Source: Actinomadura terrae
GTDB taxonomy: Bacteria > Actinomycetota > Actinomycetes > Streptosporangiales > Streptosporangiaceae
Length of the DNA stretch: 64,000 bases
Assembly: GCF_022751215.1 (NCBI RefSeq)
Contig: NZ_JAICDG010000002.1
Coordinates: 1,302,001-1,366,000 of the forward strand
Direction: 5' to 3'
The notes under the pieces were generated by a model. The model had not been told where the DNA came from. It was given only the letters and a program-made list of their open reading frames with translations, and searched no databases. Positions 16,900-25,481 of the stretch are shown here, piece by piece. Every line of letters begins with the position of its first letter. Position 1 is the stretch's first letter. The translations under genes were made by a program, and so were the position numbers.

Positions 16900-18303
16900 G
16901 TGGCGAGCGTGCCGAGCGTGTCGTACTCCATCACCGTCCGGCTGGAGGTTCCGGCCGGTGGACGGGCCGTCAGCCAGATCACCCACGTGGTCGAGAACGC
17001 GGGCGGCATCGTGACGGCCCTCGACGTCAACACCGCGGGCCACGAGACGCTGCGCATCGACGTCACGATCGCCACCCGCGACACCCAGCACGCCGAGGCG
17101 ATCGCGTCGGCGCTGGAGCAGATGGCCGACATCAAGATCCACAAGGTCAGCGACCGCACGTTCCTGATGCACCTCGGCGGCAAGATCGAGATGCAGTCCA
17201 AGGTGCCGCTGCGCACCCGCGACGAGCTGTCGATGGCCTACACCCCCGGCGTCGCTCGGGTATCGCTGGCGATCGCCCGCAACCCCGAGGACGTCCGGCG
17301 CCTGACGATCAAGCGCAACAGCGTCGCGGTGGTGACCGACGGGTCGGCGGTGCTCGGCCTCGGCAACATCGGCCCGGAGGCGGCGCTGCCGGTGATGGAG
17401 GGCAAGGCGGCGCTGTTCAAGCGGTTCGCCGGGATCGACGCGTGGCCGATCTGCCTCGACACCCAGGACACCGACGAGATCGTCCGCACCGTCCAGATCC
17501 TCGCGCCCGCGTTCGGCGGCATCAACCTGGAGGACATCTCCGCCCCGCGCTGCTTCGAGGTCGAGGCCCGGCTGCGCGAACTGCTCGACATCCCCGTCTT
17601 CCACGACGACCAGCACGGCACCGCGATCTGCGTCCTGGCCGCGCTGACCAACGCGCTGCGCGTCGTCGGCAAGGACATCGCGGACGTGCGGATCACGATG
17701 GCGGGCGCGGGCGCGGCGGGCAGCGCGATCCTGAAGCTGCTGATCCACGCGGGCGCGCGCAACCTCGTCGTCTGCGACTACCGGGGCGCGGTCCACCAGG
17801 GCCGCGACGACCTCGACGACTCGCTCCGCTGGATCGCCGAGCACACCAACGAGGCCGGCTACGCGGGCGACCTACGCGGCGCGGTGAAGGACGCCGACGT
17901 GTTCGTGGGCGTCTCCGCGCCCGGCATCCTCACCGGCGACGACATCGCGACGATGAACGACGACGCGATCGTGTTCGCGCTCGCCAACCCCGAGCCCGAG
18001 GTCTCCCCGGACGAGGCGCGCGAGCACGCCGCCGTCGTCGCCACCGGCCGCAGCGACTACCCGAACCAGATCAACAACGTGCTGGCCTTCCCCGGCGTCT
18101 TCCGCGGCCTGCTGGACGCCCAGGCCGACGGCGTCACCCAGGCCATGCTCGCCGCCGCGGCCCAGGCGCTCGCCGAGGTCGTCACGCCGGGCGAGCTGGG
18201 CCCGAACTACATCGTGCCGAGCGTCTTCCACCCGGACGTCGCGGGCCGCGTCGCCGGCGCCGTCCGCGAAGCCGCCGGCGGCCGCCCCCGCACCGAAGTC
18301 TGA
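16900..18303 (+). CDS. NAD(P)-dependent malic enzyme with N-terminal ACT domain
   Basis: Oxidative decarboxylation of malate to pyruvate. The 467-aa protein has an N-terminal ACT-like domain (residues ~1-80, SITVRLEVPAGGRAVSQITH) suggesting allosteric control, then the malic enzyme core: AYTPGVARVS, NSVAVVTDGSAVLGLGNIGP (catalytic region), VFHDDQHGTA (metal-binding Asp pair), and a Rossmann fold with MAGAGAAGSA. The C-terminal substrate-binding motif NQINNVLAFPG is intact. The start is GTG 16900. An interspersed palindromic repeat begins 12 nt after its stop. Confidence 0.95.
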   Translation: MASVPSVSYSITVRLEVPAGGRAVSQITHVVENAGGIVTALDVNTAGHETLRIDVTIATRDTQHAEAIASALEQMADIKIHKVSDRTFLMHLGGKIEMQSKVPLRTRDELSMAYTPGVARVSLAIARNPEDVRRLTIKRNSVAVVTDGSAVLGLGNIGPEAALPVMEGKAALFKRFAGIDAWPICLDTQDTDEIVRTVQILAPAFGGINLEDISAPRCFEVEARLRELLDIPVFHDDQHGTAICVLAALTNALRVVGKDIADVRITMAGAGAAGSAILKLLIHAGARNLVVCDYRGAVHQGRDDLDDSLRWIAEHTNEAGYAGDLRGAVKDADVFVGVSAPGILTGDDIATMNDDAIVFALANPEPEVSPDEAREHAAVVATGRSDYPNQINNVLAFPGVFRGLLDAQADGVTQAMLAAAAQALAEVVTPGELGPNYIVPSVFHPDVAGRVAGAVREAAGGRPRTEV

Positions 18304-18314
18304 CCTGTAGTGAT

Positions 18315-18481
18315 TTAAGTCCCGGCCCAAGGCACTCGCCTGGCGGCTGTGCTCATTGCAATCTCGGCCCAGCGTGCTCGCCCGCTGACCGATCTTGTGC
18401 GAGTGCGCAATCGCTTCGCGATCTTCGCGGTGGGGCCTCGCCTCCGGCTTCGGCCCCACCGCTCAGCTACGCGCCCGCGTG
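18315..18481 (+). repeat. Interspersed palindromic repeat, copy 2
   Basis: Second copy of the ~140-bp element, starting TTAAGTCCCGGCCCAAGG 12 nt after the malic enzyme stop. It is longer than copy 3, with an extra internal CAATCTCGGCCC, so it may be a composite of two variants. Its first stem differs in sequence (GCAC/GTGC rather than GGGGGC/GCCCCC) but pairs equally well. The rest of the 18304-18576 gap holds no gene. Confidence 0.8.
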
Positions 18482-18576
18482 CCCGCTGAGGCCACGTCGG
18501 TGCCCCAGGCTCCGCGCCCGGCCCGACGGCGGCTGGCCGGTCGGTCAGCCGCTCGGTCGGTCAGCCGGTCGGCCCG

Positions 18577-19215
18577 TCAGTCGGTCTTCTTGGCGAAGAT
18601 CCGCTCGCGGCGGCGGGGCCAGATCCCGCCGTACCAGAAGATGATCAGGCCGGTGAGCACGATCGCGCCGCCCGTCGCGGCGCGCGCCCACAGGACGCCG
18701 TTGTCGGGGCCGGTGTGCGGCAGCCGGCTCGGCGGGGTCTCGGGCGGCGCGCCGCCGCCGCCCGCCTTCTTGCAGTTGGCGCGGAGCGTCCGCGTCTCGA
18801 CCGGCTTGTTCGCCCAGCTGACCTGGACGCGGGTGCGGCGGTCCTCGCGGAGCCGGATGGTGACGGTCTTGGTCGTCCGGGCGGCGATCTTCCCGGCCAC
18901 CGGGCCGCTGTCGTCGTTGCGCTCGACGCCGTAGTCCTCGCGCTGGCTGCCGGTGTTGCGGATGGTGACCCGCACCTCGCGGGACGGGCAGGACACGCCC
19001 CCGATGGACGCCGTGAGCGGCTGCCCCGGCGGGGTGGACGGCACGTTCGAAGAGGAGGGCGCGGGCGAGGCGCCGTCGCCGGACGGGCTGGGAGACGGCG
19101 TCTCCGAGGTGGCCGCGCGGGAGTCCGACGACGTGGCCTTCCACACCGCGGGGACGGCGATCAGCGCCGCGATGACCAAGAACACGCCGGCGATGACGAC
19201 CCTGGGCAACTGCAT
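18577..19215 (-). CDS. LPXTG-type cell-surface protein
   Basis: A 212-aa secreted protein with an N-terminal signal anchor (VVIAGVFLVIAALIAVPAVW), a Ser/Pro-rich linker, a ~90-aa beta-type domain with two cysteines (GGVSCPSREVRVTI and TLRANCKK), and a C-terminal sorting signal LPHTG followed by a hydrophobic helix and the charged tail WPRRRERIF. This is the layout of sortase substrates. No sortase gene is in the window. ATG 19215 has GGAGG 7 nt upstream. Function beyond surface display is unknown. It is divergent from the YqgE gene. Confidence 0.8.
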   Translation of the reverse strand: MQLPRVVIAGVFLVIAALIAVPAVWKATSSDSRAATSETPSPSPSGDGASPAPSSSNVPSTPPGQPLTASIGGVSCPSREVRVTIRNTGSQREDYGVERNDDSGPVAGKIAARTTKTVTIRLREDRRTRVQVSWANKPVETRTLRANCKKAGGGGAPPETPPSRLPHTGPDNGVLWARAATGGAIVLTGLIIFWYGGIWPRRRERIFAKKTD

Positions 19216-19407
19216 CGCGTTCCTCCCCGGCCCGCACGGGCCTCTCCAGCCCGGGGGGCCGAAGGACCGCACGGGTGGCCGATGATCCTAGATCATTCTG
19301 GGACGTAGGTCCTTGCCGTGCCGATATCCCCATCGATAGGAATGCGTAACAGGCTAACGAGTGCGGGGACGTGCCGCCGGGGGTCCGGGCAACGCATGAT
19401 GGGGACC

Positions 19408-19983
19408 ATGGAAGACGGCATCAGGGTGGGCCTCCTGCTGGTGGCTACCCCCCAACTCGAGGATCCCAACTTCAGGCGCAGTGTCGTCCTGGTGGTCGAG
19501 CACGACCTGGAGGGGGGCACACTGGGGGTTGTCCTCAACCGGCCGACGGAGGTTCCGGTCGACCGGGTCCTGCCTCCCTGGGCCGAACTCGTCACGGGTC
19601 CGTCCGTGGTGTTCCAGGGCGGCCCGGTGGCGCTCGACAACGCGCTCGCGCTGGCCCGCCTCCCCGGCGAGGACGAGCCGCTCGGCTGGCGGGCGCTCGA
19701 CGGCGGCACGGAGGTGGCCAGGGTCGGGCTCGTCGACCTGGACGCGCCGCCCGCGCTGCTGGCGCCCGAACTGCTCCAGTTCCGGGTGTTCGCCGGCTAC
19801 GCGGGCTGGTCGGCCGGCCAGCTCCGCTCGGAGATCGAGGACGGGGCGTGGTACCTGGTGCAGGCCGAGGCGGGGGACGTCTTCGCGGCCGACCCCGACC
19901 GGCTGTGGCAGGAGGTGCTGCGGCGCCAGGACGGCGACCTGGCCTTCGTCTCCACTTTTCCTGAGGACCCGACGCTGAACTAA
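19408..19983 (+). CDS. YqgE/AlgH family protein (UPF0301)
   Basis: A 191-aa protein of the UPF0301 family. Signature strings are LLLVATPQLEDPNFRRSVVL at the N-terminus, LGVVLNRPTE, and VFAGYAGWSAGQLRSEIE. The family is widespread, has a known alpha/beta fold and no firmly established biochemical role. I start at ATG 19408, which has GGGG 5 nt upstream; ATGs at 19396 and 19399 are also in frame. DUF3039 follows after 10 nt. Confidence 0.9.
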   Translation: MEDGIRVGLLLVATPQLEDPNFRRSVVLVVEHDLEGGTLGVVLNRPTEVPVDRVLPPWAELVTGPSVVFQGGPVALDNALALARLPGEDEPLGWRALDGGTEVARVGLVDLDAPPALLAPELLQFRVFAGYAGWSAGQLRSEIEDGAWYLVQAEAGDVFAADPDRLWQEVLRRQDGDLAFVSTFPEDPTLN

Positions 19984-19993
19984 GGTGATTTCC

Positions 19994-20254
19994 GTGAGTA
20001 CGAAGATCCTTCCCGACAGTGACACCCAGAGCGATGTCAAGCCAGATCTCTCGCATGGTGACGGCGACCATGAGCGGTTCGCCCACTACGTGAAGAAGGC
20101 CAAGATCACCGAGAGTGCGGTGGCCGGCACGCCGGTGATCGCGCTGTGCGGCAAGGTCTGGGTGCCCAACCGGGACCCGAAGAAGTACCCGGTCTGCCCG
20201 GAGTGCAAGGAGATCTACGAGTCCATGCAGCCGGGCAAGCAGGGCGACGACTGA
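19994..20254 (+). CDS. DUF3039 domain protein
   Basis: An 86-aa actinobacterial protein. The family core SHGDGDHERFAHYVKKAKI is followed by GTPVIALCGKVWVPNRDP and a CPECKEIYE zinc-type motif; with the Cys in ALCGK and the upstream His this could form one metal site. Function is unknown. GTG 19994 sits exactly 7 nt after TAAGGT, which may serve as a -10 box of a leaderless mRNA and as a ribosome site for coupling to yqgE. YqgE, DUF3039 and a helicase gene occur together in many streptomycetes. A terminator follows at 20326. Confidence 0.9.
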   Translation: MSTKILPDSDTQSDVKPDLSHGDGDHERFAHYVKKAKITESAVAGTPVIALCGKVWVPNRDPKKYPVCPECKEIYESMQPGKQGDD

Positions 20255-20325
20255 ACGGGCACACTGAACGGGCACTGAGCACGACCGGTATGGACGGCCG
20301 CTGACGAGCGGCGACATGCCCGGTT

Positions 20326-20364
20326 GATCCCGCGGTCGGCGGGTGGCGAGCCGACCGCGGGATC
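20326..20364 (+). terminator. Hairpin terminator after DUF3039
   Basis: Perfect inverted repeat with 15-bp arms (GATCCCGCGGTCGGC and its complement) and a 9-nt loop, 71 bp after the DUF3039 stop and 48 bp before the protease start. No T-run follows directly. Confidence 0.85.
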
Positions 20365-20411
20365 ATCGCGTTTCACCGAGGGATCGCCGGACGACCGTAC
20401 GGGGGGAATGG

Positions 20412-21479
20412 ATGCGGCGGTTTGCCGTGGCTTCGCTATGCGCACTGATGGTCACACTATGTACCACGTCAAGCGCGAAAAGTAACGACCTGCACCAGAA
20501 CAAGGCTCCTTGCGCAACCTCCAACCACCCCGGTACGGCCAGACACACCGGGACGAGACGCGACGGGGACGACCTCGATCCCCGCCAGGTGGACGCCCTG
20601 CTCGCCGACCTCCGCCGGACCCTCCGGCAGAAGTTCGGCACCGACGACGAGGAACGGATCGACTCGACGCTCCGGACGAGCCGCGGCGTCGTCGTCCCCG
20701 TCCGCTTCCACTCGATCACCGACGGGCGGCAGGGGAGGGTGCCGCCGTCCACCGTCCGGCGGCAGATCTCCACCCTCAACGCCGCGTACGGGGGCGGGCG
20801 GGGCGGCGCCGACACGAGGGTCCGTTTCCGCCTGGCCGGATACGACGTCACCGACAGCGAATCGTGGTTCTGGCACCCGCAGCGTCACGAGAGCGAGATG
20901 AAACGGCGCCTGCGCAAGGGCGGCCCCGGCACGCTGAACATCTTCACCGCAGCCGTGGGGACGGAGATGCTCGGCTTCTCCACCTTCCCCCAGTGGTACC
21001 GGGGCGAGCCCCGCAAGGACGGCGTCGTCATCGACTACCGCAGCCTGCCGGGCGGCTCCAACCGCGGATTCGACCGCGGCTACACGGCCGTCCACGAGAT
21101 CGGGCACTGGCTCGGCCTGCTGCACACGTTCGAGAACGGCTGCGAGCCGCCCGGCGACGGCGTGGCCGACACCCCGTACGAGGCGGAGCCCGCGACGGGC
21201 TGTCCGGGCGGCCGGGACTCGTGTCCGCAACGCGGCGGCGATCCCGTCCACAACTTCATGGACTACGCGCTGGACGCCTGTATGCGCGAGTTCACCCCGG
21301 GCCAGGGCCGCCGCATCCGCGCAGCGTGGGCGGCCTACCGGTCCCCGTCCCACCGCTCCATGTCTCGTGCGGGAGGACGACCTTCCACGCCCCCCGGAAA
21401 TGCTCGTCGGCTGTGGATCTCGGCACAGAACCCGCCGGGACGGCGCGATCTGTCGGTGGGGCTCGGTAGCCTTCAATGA
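20412..21479 (+). CDS. Secreted M43 (pappalysin-like) zinc metalloprotease
   Basis: A 355-aa exported metalloprotease. A signal peptide (MRRFAVASLCALMVTLCTTSSA) leads a propeptide-like stretch, then the catalytic domain with the metzincin motif HEIGHWLGLLH and the downstream Met-turn NFMDYALDACMREFT. Paired cysteines around ENGCEPPGDG and GRDSCPQR are typical of M43B cytophagalysin/ulilysin-like enzymes. The last ~45 residues, rich in Ser, Pro and Arg, lie beyond the usual domain end. Its stop codon overlaps the start of the helicase gene by 4 nt (ATGA). The ribosome site GGGGGG precedes ATG 20412. Confidence 0.88.
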   Translation: MRRFAVASLCALMVTLCTTSSAKSNDLHQNKAPCATSNHPGTARHTGTRRDGDDLDPRQVDALLADLRRTLRQKFGTDDEERIDSTLRTSRGVVVPVRFHSITDGRQGRVPPSTVRRQISTLNAAYGGGRGGADTRVRFRLAGYDVTDSESWFWHPQRHESEMKRRLRKGGPGTLNIFTAAVGTEMLGFSTFPQWYRGEPRKDGVVIDYRSLPGGSNRGFDRGYTAVHEIGHWLGLLHTFENGCEPPGDGVADTPYEAEPATGCPGGRDSCPQRGGDPVHNFMDYALDACMREFTPGQGRRIRAAWAAYRSPSHRSMSRAGGRPSTPPGNARRLWISAQNPPGRRDLSVGLGSLQ

Positions 21480-23248
21480 CCGTGAGCACCTTCGCCGCAT
21501 CGAGCATGCCCCCCGCATTCCCCGAGCGGGCCGCCTGGGGGACCGCGTCGTCCCTGCGCGCCTGGCAGCAGCAGGCGCTGGAGGCCTACTTCGGGGAGAG
21601 CGGCCAGGAGCCGGGCCCGCGCGACTTCCTCACCGTCGCGACGCCCGGCGCCGGGAAGACGACGTTCGCGCTGCGCCTCGCGCGCGAGCTGATGGAGCGC
21701 CGCGCGATCGGCGCGATCACGATCGTCTGCCCGACCGAGCACCTCAAGCGGCAGTGGGCCGAGTCCGCCGCCCGCGTCGGCATCAAGATCAATCCGGAGT
21801 ACCAGAACGGCGACGGCCCCGTCGGCAAGGACTTCCACGGCGTCGCCGTCACCTACGCGACCGTCGCGGCGCGTCCTGCGCTGCACCGCAACCGCACCGA
21901 GTCGCGCAAGTCGCTGGTCATCTTCGACGAGGTGCACCACGCGGGCGACGGCCTGTCCTGGGGCGACGCCGTCCGCGAGGCGTTCGAACCCGCGACGCGC
22001 CGCCTCGCGCTCTCGGGCACGCCGTTCCGCACCGACATCAACCCGATCCCGTTCGTCCAGTACGAGGAGGGCCCCGACGGCATCCGCCGCAGCCGGGCCG
22101 ACTACACCTACGGCTACGGCCCCGCCCTCGCCGACGGCGTCGTCCGCCCGGTGATCTTCCTGGCGTACGCGGGCGAGATGCGCTGGCGCACCCGCGCCGG
22201 CGACGAGATCACCGCGACCCTCGGCGAGCCGCTCACCCAGGACCAGACGTCCCAGGCCTGGCGCGCCGCGCTCGACCCGAAGGGCGACTGGATCAAGCAG
22301 GTGCTCGCCGCCGCCGACCGCCGCCTCACCGAACTGCGCCGCGCCATCCCCGACGCGGGCGGCCTGGTCATCGCCTCCGACCACGAGGCGGCCCGCGCCT
22401 ACGCCAAGATGCTCCGCGCCGTCACCGGCCAGGGCGCGACGATCGTCCTCTCGGACGACCCGACCGCGTCCAAGAAGATCAAACAGTTCGGCGAGACCGA
22501 CGACCGCTGGATGGTCGCGGTCCGCATGGTGTCCGAGGGCGTCGACATCCCGCGCCTCGCGGTCGGCGTGTACGCCACGTCCACCAGCACGCCCCTGTTC
22601 TTCGCCCAGGCCATCGGACGCTTCGTCCGCGCCCGCAAACGCGGCGAGACAGCCTCGGTCTTCCTGCCCTCGGTGCCCACCCTCATGGGCCACGCGTCCG
22701 AGATGGAGACCGAGCGCGACCACGTCCTCGACCGCCCCGTCCGCGAGGACGGCCTGGACGACGACCTGATCGCCGAGGCCAACCGCAAGCAGGACACCCC
22801 CGACGTCGGCGAGGAACTGGCCTTCGAGACCGTCGAGGCGTCCGCGACCTTCGACCGCGTCCTGTACGACGGCGGCGAGTTCGGCATGCACGCCCAACCC
22901 GGCTCCGCCGAGGAAGAGGAGTACCTGGGCATCCCCGGCCTCCTCGAACCCGAACAGGTGACCGCCCTCCTCCGCAAACGCCAGGCCGAGCAGATAGCGG
23001 GCGAACGCAGGAAGAAGACCGGCGACCCCCGCGCCGACCGCACCACCGCCGAAGACCTCGCCACCCTCCGCCGCGAACTGAACGGCCTCGTCGGCGCCTG
23101 GAACCACCGCACCGGCCAGCCCCACGGCGTGATCCACAGCGAACTACGCCGCTCCTGCGGCGGCCCCGCCATAGCCCAGGCCAGCGCCGAGGACATCCGC
23201 AAACGCATCACCAAAATCCGAGAATGGGCCACCAAACGCCGCCCCTGA
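21476..23248 (+). CDS. Superfamily 2 DEAD/DEAH-type helicase
   Basis: A 590-aa SF2 helicase. Motifs in order are Walker A ATPGAGKTT (residues 55-63), motif Ia VCPTEHLKRQW, Walker B FDEVHHAG, motif III LSGTPFR, motif V VRMVSEGVDIPRL and motif VI FFAQAIGRFVRARK. This is the RecG/RapA-like restriction-helicase type common next to DUF3039 in actinobacteria; nucleic acid target is unknown. Its start overlaps the end of the protease gene, a coupling with no obvious functional sense. The last ~250 nt shift to A-ending codons, unlike the rest of the gene. Confidence 0.9.
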   Translation: MTVSTFAASSMPPAFPERAAWGTASSLRAWQQQALEAYFGESGQEPGPRDFLTVATPGAGKTTFALRLARELMERRAIGAITIVCPTEHLKRQWAESAARVGIKINPEYQNGDGPVGKDFHGVAVTYATVAARPALHRNRTESRKSLVIFDEVHHAGDGLSWGDAVREAFEPATRRLALSGTPFRTDINPIPFVQYEEGPDGIRRSRADYTYGYGPALADGVVRPVIFLAYAGEMRWRTRAGDEITATLGEPLTQDQTSQAWRAALDPKGDWIKQVLAAADRRLTELRRAIPDAGGLVIASDHEAARAYAKMLRAVTGQGATIVLSDDPTASKKIKQFGETDDRWMVAVRMVSEGVDIPRLAVGVYATSTSTPLFFAQAIGRFVRARKRGETASVFLPSVPTLMGHASEMETERDHVLDRPVREDGLDDDLIAEANRKQDTPDVGEELAFETVEASATFDRVLYDGGEFGMHAQPGSAEEEEYLGIPGLLEPEQVTALLRKRQAEQIAGERRKKTGDPRADRTTAEDLATLRRELNGLVGAWNHRTGQPHGVIHSELRRSCGGPAIAQASAEDIRKRITKIREWATKRRP

Positions 23249-23411
23249 CACAGGACGGCCAACAATCCGGTCCGGCCATGCTGAACAAGTCGGTGGAAGG
23301 AACCGATACCAACGCCGATAGCTCCACCTACCCGGAAGCCGCGAGACGGCTATAGGGCTGGATGTAAACCAGGTGATGCCTCGTGACGTGGCGAGAAGCA
23401 GCGGCGTGATT

Positions 23412-23864
23412 ATGCGAATCAAGTTCGTTCCAGGATCCCTGTTCAAAGTTCCAGTTCAGGGCCGTGATCACGCCTTTGCTTTGATGTTGTCCGAGTTTCC
23501 GTACATTGCGTTTTATGCAAAGGACACATCATTTGACGACGGGGGTGCTCCCGTTGATGATCCAATGTTCACGATTCTCGTGGAGAGATCGGCTTATGTG
23601 TCGGGGGGTTGGGGGAGGCCGATTCGGAAACTGGCTGAAGATTCCATTCCAGCAATACCTCGATTCTTTTGGCAGAGCCCCGTCAAGAAGTATGACTGTA
23701 AGATAATCGAACCAATCAGGCGGAGGGTTTCGGCAACTCCGAGTGAGTGTGCCGGCCTAGAGCCTGAGGCGATATGGGCTACCGAACATATTGTCTCAAG
23801 AATCGTCGATACCTACGAGGGGCGGCCCAATGCCTTCGTCGAGTCATTGCGAGTGAAGCTGTAA
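23412..23864 (+). CDS. Immunity protein, Imm26-like
   Basis: A 150-aa protein with clearly lower GC and mixed third positions compared with flanking genes. The N-terminal MRIKFVPGSLFKVPVQGRDH and following FALMLSEFPYIAFYAKD resemble the Imm26 family (a strand pair GD-F-I-P-L followed by the hydrophobic Y/F-rich strand), although my match is from memory of the pattern. It is the first of four immunity-type genes in a row. No toxin gene is next to it. ATG 23412 is the likely start; a GTG two codons earlier is possible. Confidence 0.55.
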   Translation: MRIKFVPGSLFKVPVQGRDHAFALMLSEFPYIAFYAKDTSFDDGGAPVDDPMFTILVERSAYVSGGWGRPIRKLAEDSIPAIPRFFWQSPVKKYDCKIIEPIRRRVSATPSECAGLEPEAIWATEHIVSRIVDTYEGRPNAFVESLRVKL

Positions 23865-23971
23865 GAGCTCAGCAGTCCCAGCGGCCTTCACGAGAACACC
23901 TAGAAATAATGCCGGAAACGCTCTGCAATCACTACCGGCAGCCTTGATGCGGCCGAAGCCCAGGAGGCCCT

Positions 23972-24472
23972 ATGTGGGTAGAAACGCAGGGAGGGCCACT
24001 GATCCTCGTTCCCGAGTCGGCACTTCTGCTTTGGGAAGGGTCTAGATACTCAGAGACGGATAAAATTGAGGAATGGGGCGACTATGGTCGCGCCTGCGGT
24101 GTTGACGGCCATGCTGGCGTGATCGGAGTCGGCGCCGCCGAGGCTCTCGTTCTGGCGGAAGAGCCCGCTGCGACCACCTACTTCGATCCACTTGGGATAC
24201 TCGTTCGTCTGCTCGCAGGAGTCGACTTCGATATAAGCTCCTTGGAGAACTTTGATGTCTCAGGCGTCCTATGGGACCTGGTAACGGAGTGAGAAGTGGA
24301 TGGGGCGGTAGTACTTTTCGATCCGGTTCTCCCGGGTTCTAAGGTTACTCGCCGTGATTCGTTGACGATTTCATTGCTCGAGGGGAGAGTTCTTGTGGAG
24401 GCGGCGCGTGAAGAAGTTGAGCCGGACGATGACACTGCCTTGCAGTTGCTTCGTCTGAAATGTCTCGGCTAG
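23972..24472 (+). pseudogene. Imm21 family immunity protein, interrupted by an in-frame TGA
   Basis: Starts at ATG 23972 with AGGAGG just upstream. The N-terminal part (MWVETQGGPLILVPESAL, then WGDYGRACGV and ALVLAEEPAATTYF) matches Imm21. The frame meets TGA at 24290-24292, after 106 codons, then stays open for 59 more codons to TAG at 24470, encoding VDGAVVLFDPVLPG and LTISLLEGRVLVEAA, the expected C-terminal half of the family. Other family members appear to have Trp at the stop position, so TGG to TGA is the simplest explanation. The gene is either a recent pseudogene, read through, or makes two pieces (a GTG at 24296 could restart). Confidence 0.7.
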
Positions 24473-24912
24473 TGGAGGCGGCGGAGATTCTTCTGCGGGC
24501 GGGATGGACGCCTGGTCGGTGCGTTGATGTGTCGGGTTGGCGTGCCCGATTGGAAGAAGACGGGTTCGTCATGCATGAGGCGGCTGAGAAGTTTCTTGCC
24601 GAGTTCGGCGGCCTGACTTTCGAGTACGGCGGTCCTGGGATCTCGCGAGCGCGGGAACCCTTCGAACTTGATCCACTACTCGGGCTCGGCGAGGAGGATA
24701 GATTTCGCGAGTGGGGCGAGTTGATCGGAGCCTCGCTTTTCCCGATCGGCGAGCTGGATCAAGGGAGGTACTTCCTCGGTCTCGACGGCGCGGGAGAAAT
24801 CTACCTCGTGGCTGATTGGCTGGCGCGATTCGGGGCCGGAATGAGTGGGGTGGAGAGCTTGATCTTGGGGGTCGCGCCGGAGGTGCTCTACGATAGATTT
24901 CAGCAACTTTGA
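24460..24912 (+). CDS. SUKH-3 domain immunity protein
   Basis: A 150-aa member of the SUKH-3 group of polymorphic-toxin immunity proteins. It shows AEILLRAGWTPGRCVDVSGW, the typical SUKH-3 opening, then AAEKFLAEFGGLTFEYGGPG, and the C-terminal LFPIGELDQGRYFLGLDGAG followed by EIYLVADWLARFG. It overlaps the end of the Imm21 frame by 13 nt, so it is probably translated by coupling, which matters if translation now stops earlier at the TGA. GC is lower than the genome around it. Confidence 0.85.
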   Translation: MSRLVEAAEILLRAGWTPGRCVDVSGWRARLEEDGFVMHEAAEKFLAEFGGLTFEYGGPGISRAREPFELDPLLGLGEEDRFREWGELIGASLFPIGELDQGRYFLGLDGAGEIYLVADWLARFGAGMSGVESLILGVAPEVLYDRFQQL

Positions 24913-24964
24913 CGACCGGGCTCAGGTTGGCTTCGGGCACAAGCTGCGCCTGTGAGGGGTGGTC

Positions 24965-25444
24965 ATGCTGGTTGGCTCTTTGTTTGAGGAGATCGACCTC
25001 TACACCGGCCCGGAGTTAGGGCCCGCCTTGGTCGGGCGAGCGGAGAAGCGCCTCGGGTATCGGCTGCCTCGGCGTTATGTTGAGGTGTTGTTCGAGCGGA
25101 ACGGCGGGGTGCTCAAAAACCGCTCTTACCCTACGGGGTTCCCCACCTCTTGGGCTCCGGACCACTTTGCCGTCGATGTCTTGCTGGGCATTGGCGGTGA
25201 GTGGGGTATTGATTCGCCATCCGGCATGGGGAGCGCGTGTTTGATCAGGGAGTGGGGCTACCCGGATATCGGCGTGGTTGTTTTCATGACGCCGTCCGCT
25301 GGTCATGATGCTGTGATGCTGGATTATTCAGGTTGCGGGCCGCTGGGAGAGCCGGCGGTTGCCTATGTGGATGAGGATCGCGTCCCCCGTCCGGTGGCCA
25401 ACTCATTTCATGAGTTCATCGAAAGACTCGTCCAAGAGCCATAA
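24965..25444 (+). CDS. SMI1/KNR4 (SUKH-1) immunity protein
   Basis: A 159-aa SUKH-1 protein. The family core is present: a first helix, then AEKRLGYRLPRRYVEVLFERNGG, the long middle loop, GIDSPSGMGSACLIREWGYP, and the C-terminal VVVFMTPSAGHDAVMLDYSG with FHEFIERL. Such proteins neutralise diverse nuclease or deaminase toxins. ATG 24965 has GAGGGG about 6 nt upstream; an upstream in-frame GTG at 24959 is less likely. It closes the four-gene immunity island, 37 bp from the convergent gluconokinase gene. Confidence 0.88.
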   Translation: MLVGSLFEEIDLYTGPELGPALVGRAEKRLGYRLPRRYVEVLFERNGGVLKNRSYPTGFPTSWAPDHFAVDVLLGIGGEWGIDSPSGMGSACLIREWGYPDIGVVVFMTPSAGHDAVMLDYSGCGPLGEPAVAYVDEDRVPRPVANSFHEFIERLVQEP

Positions 25445-25481
25445 GAACGCCCTAGGTCGTTTGCGCATGTGAGGCGGTATT

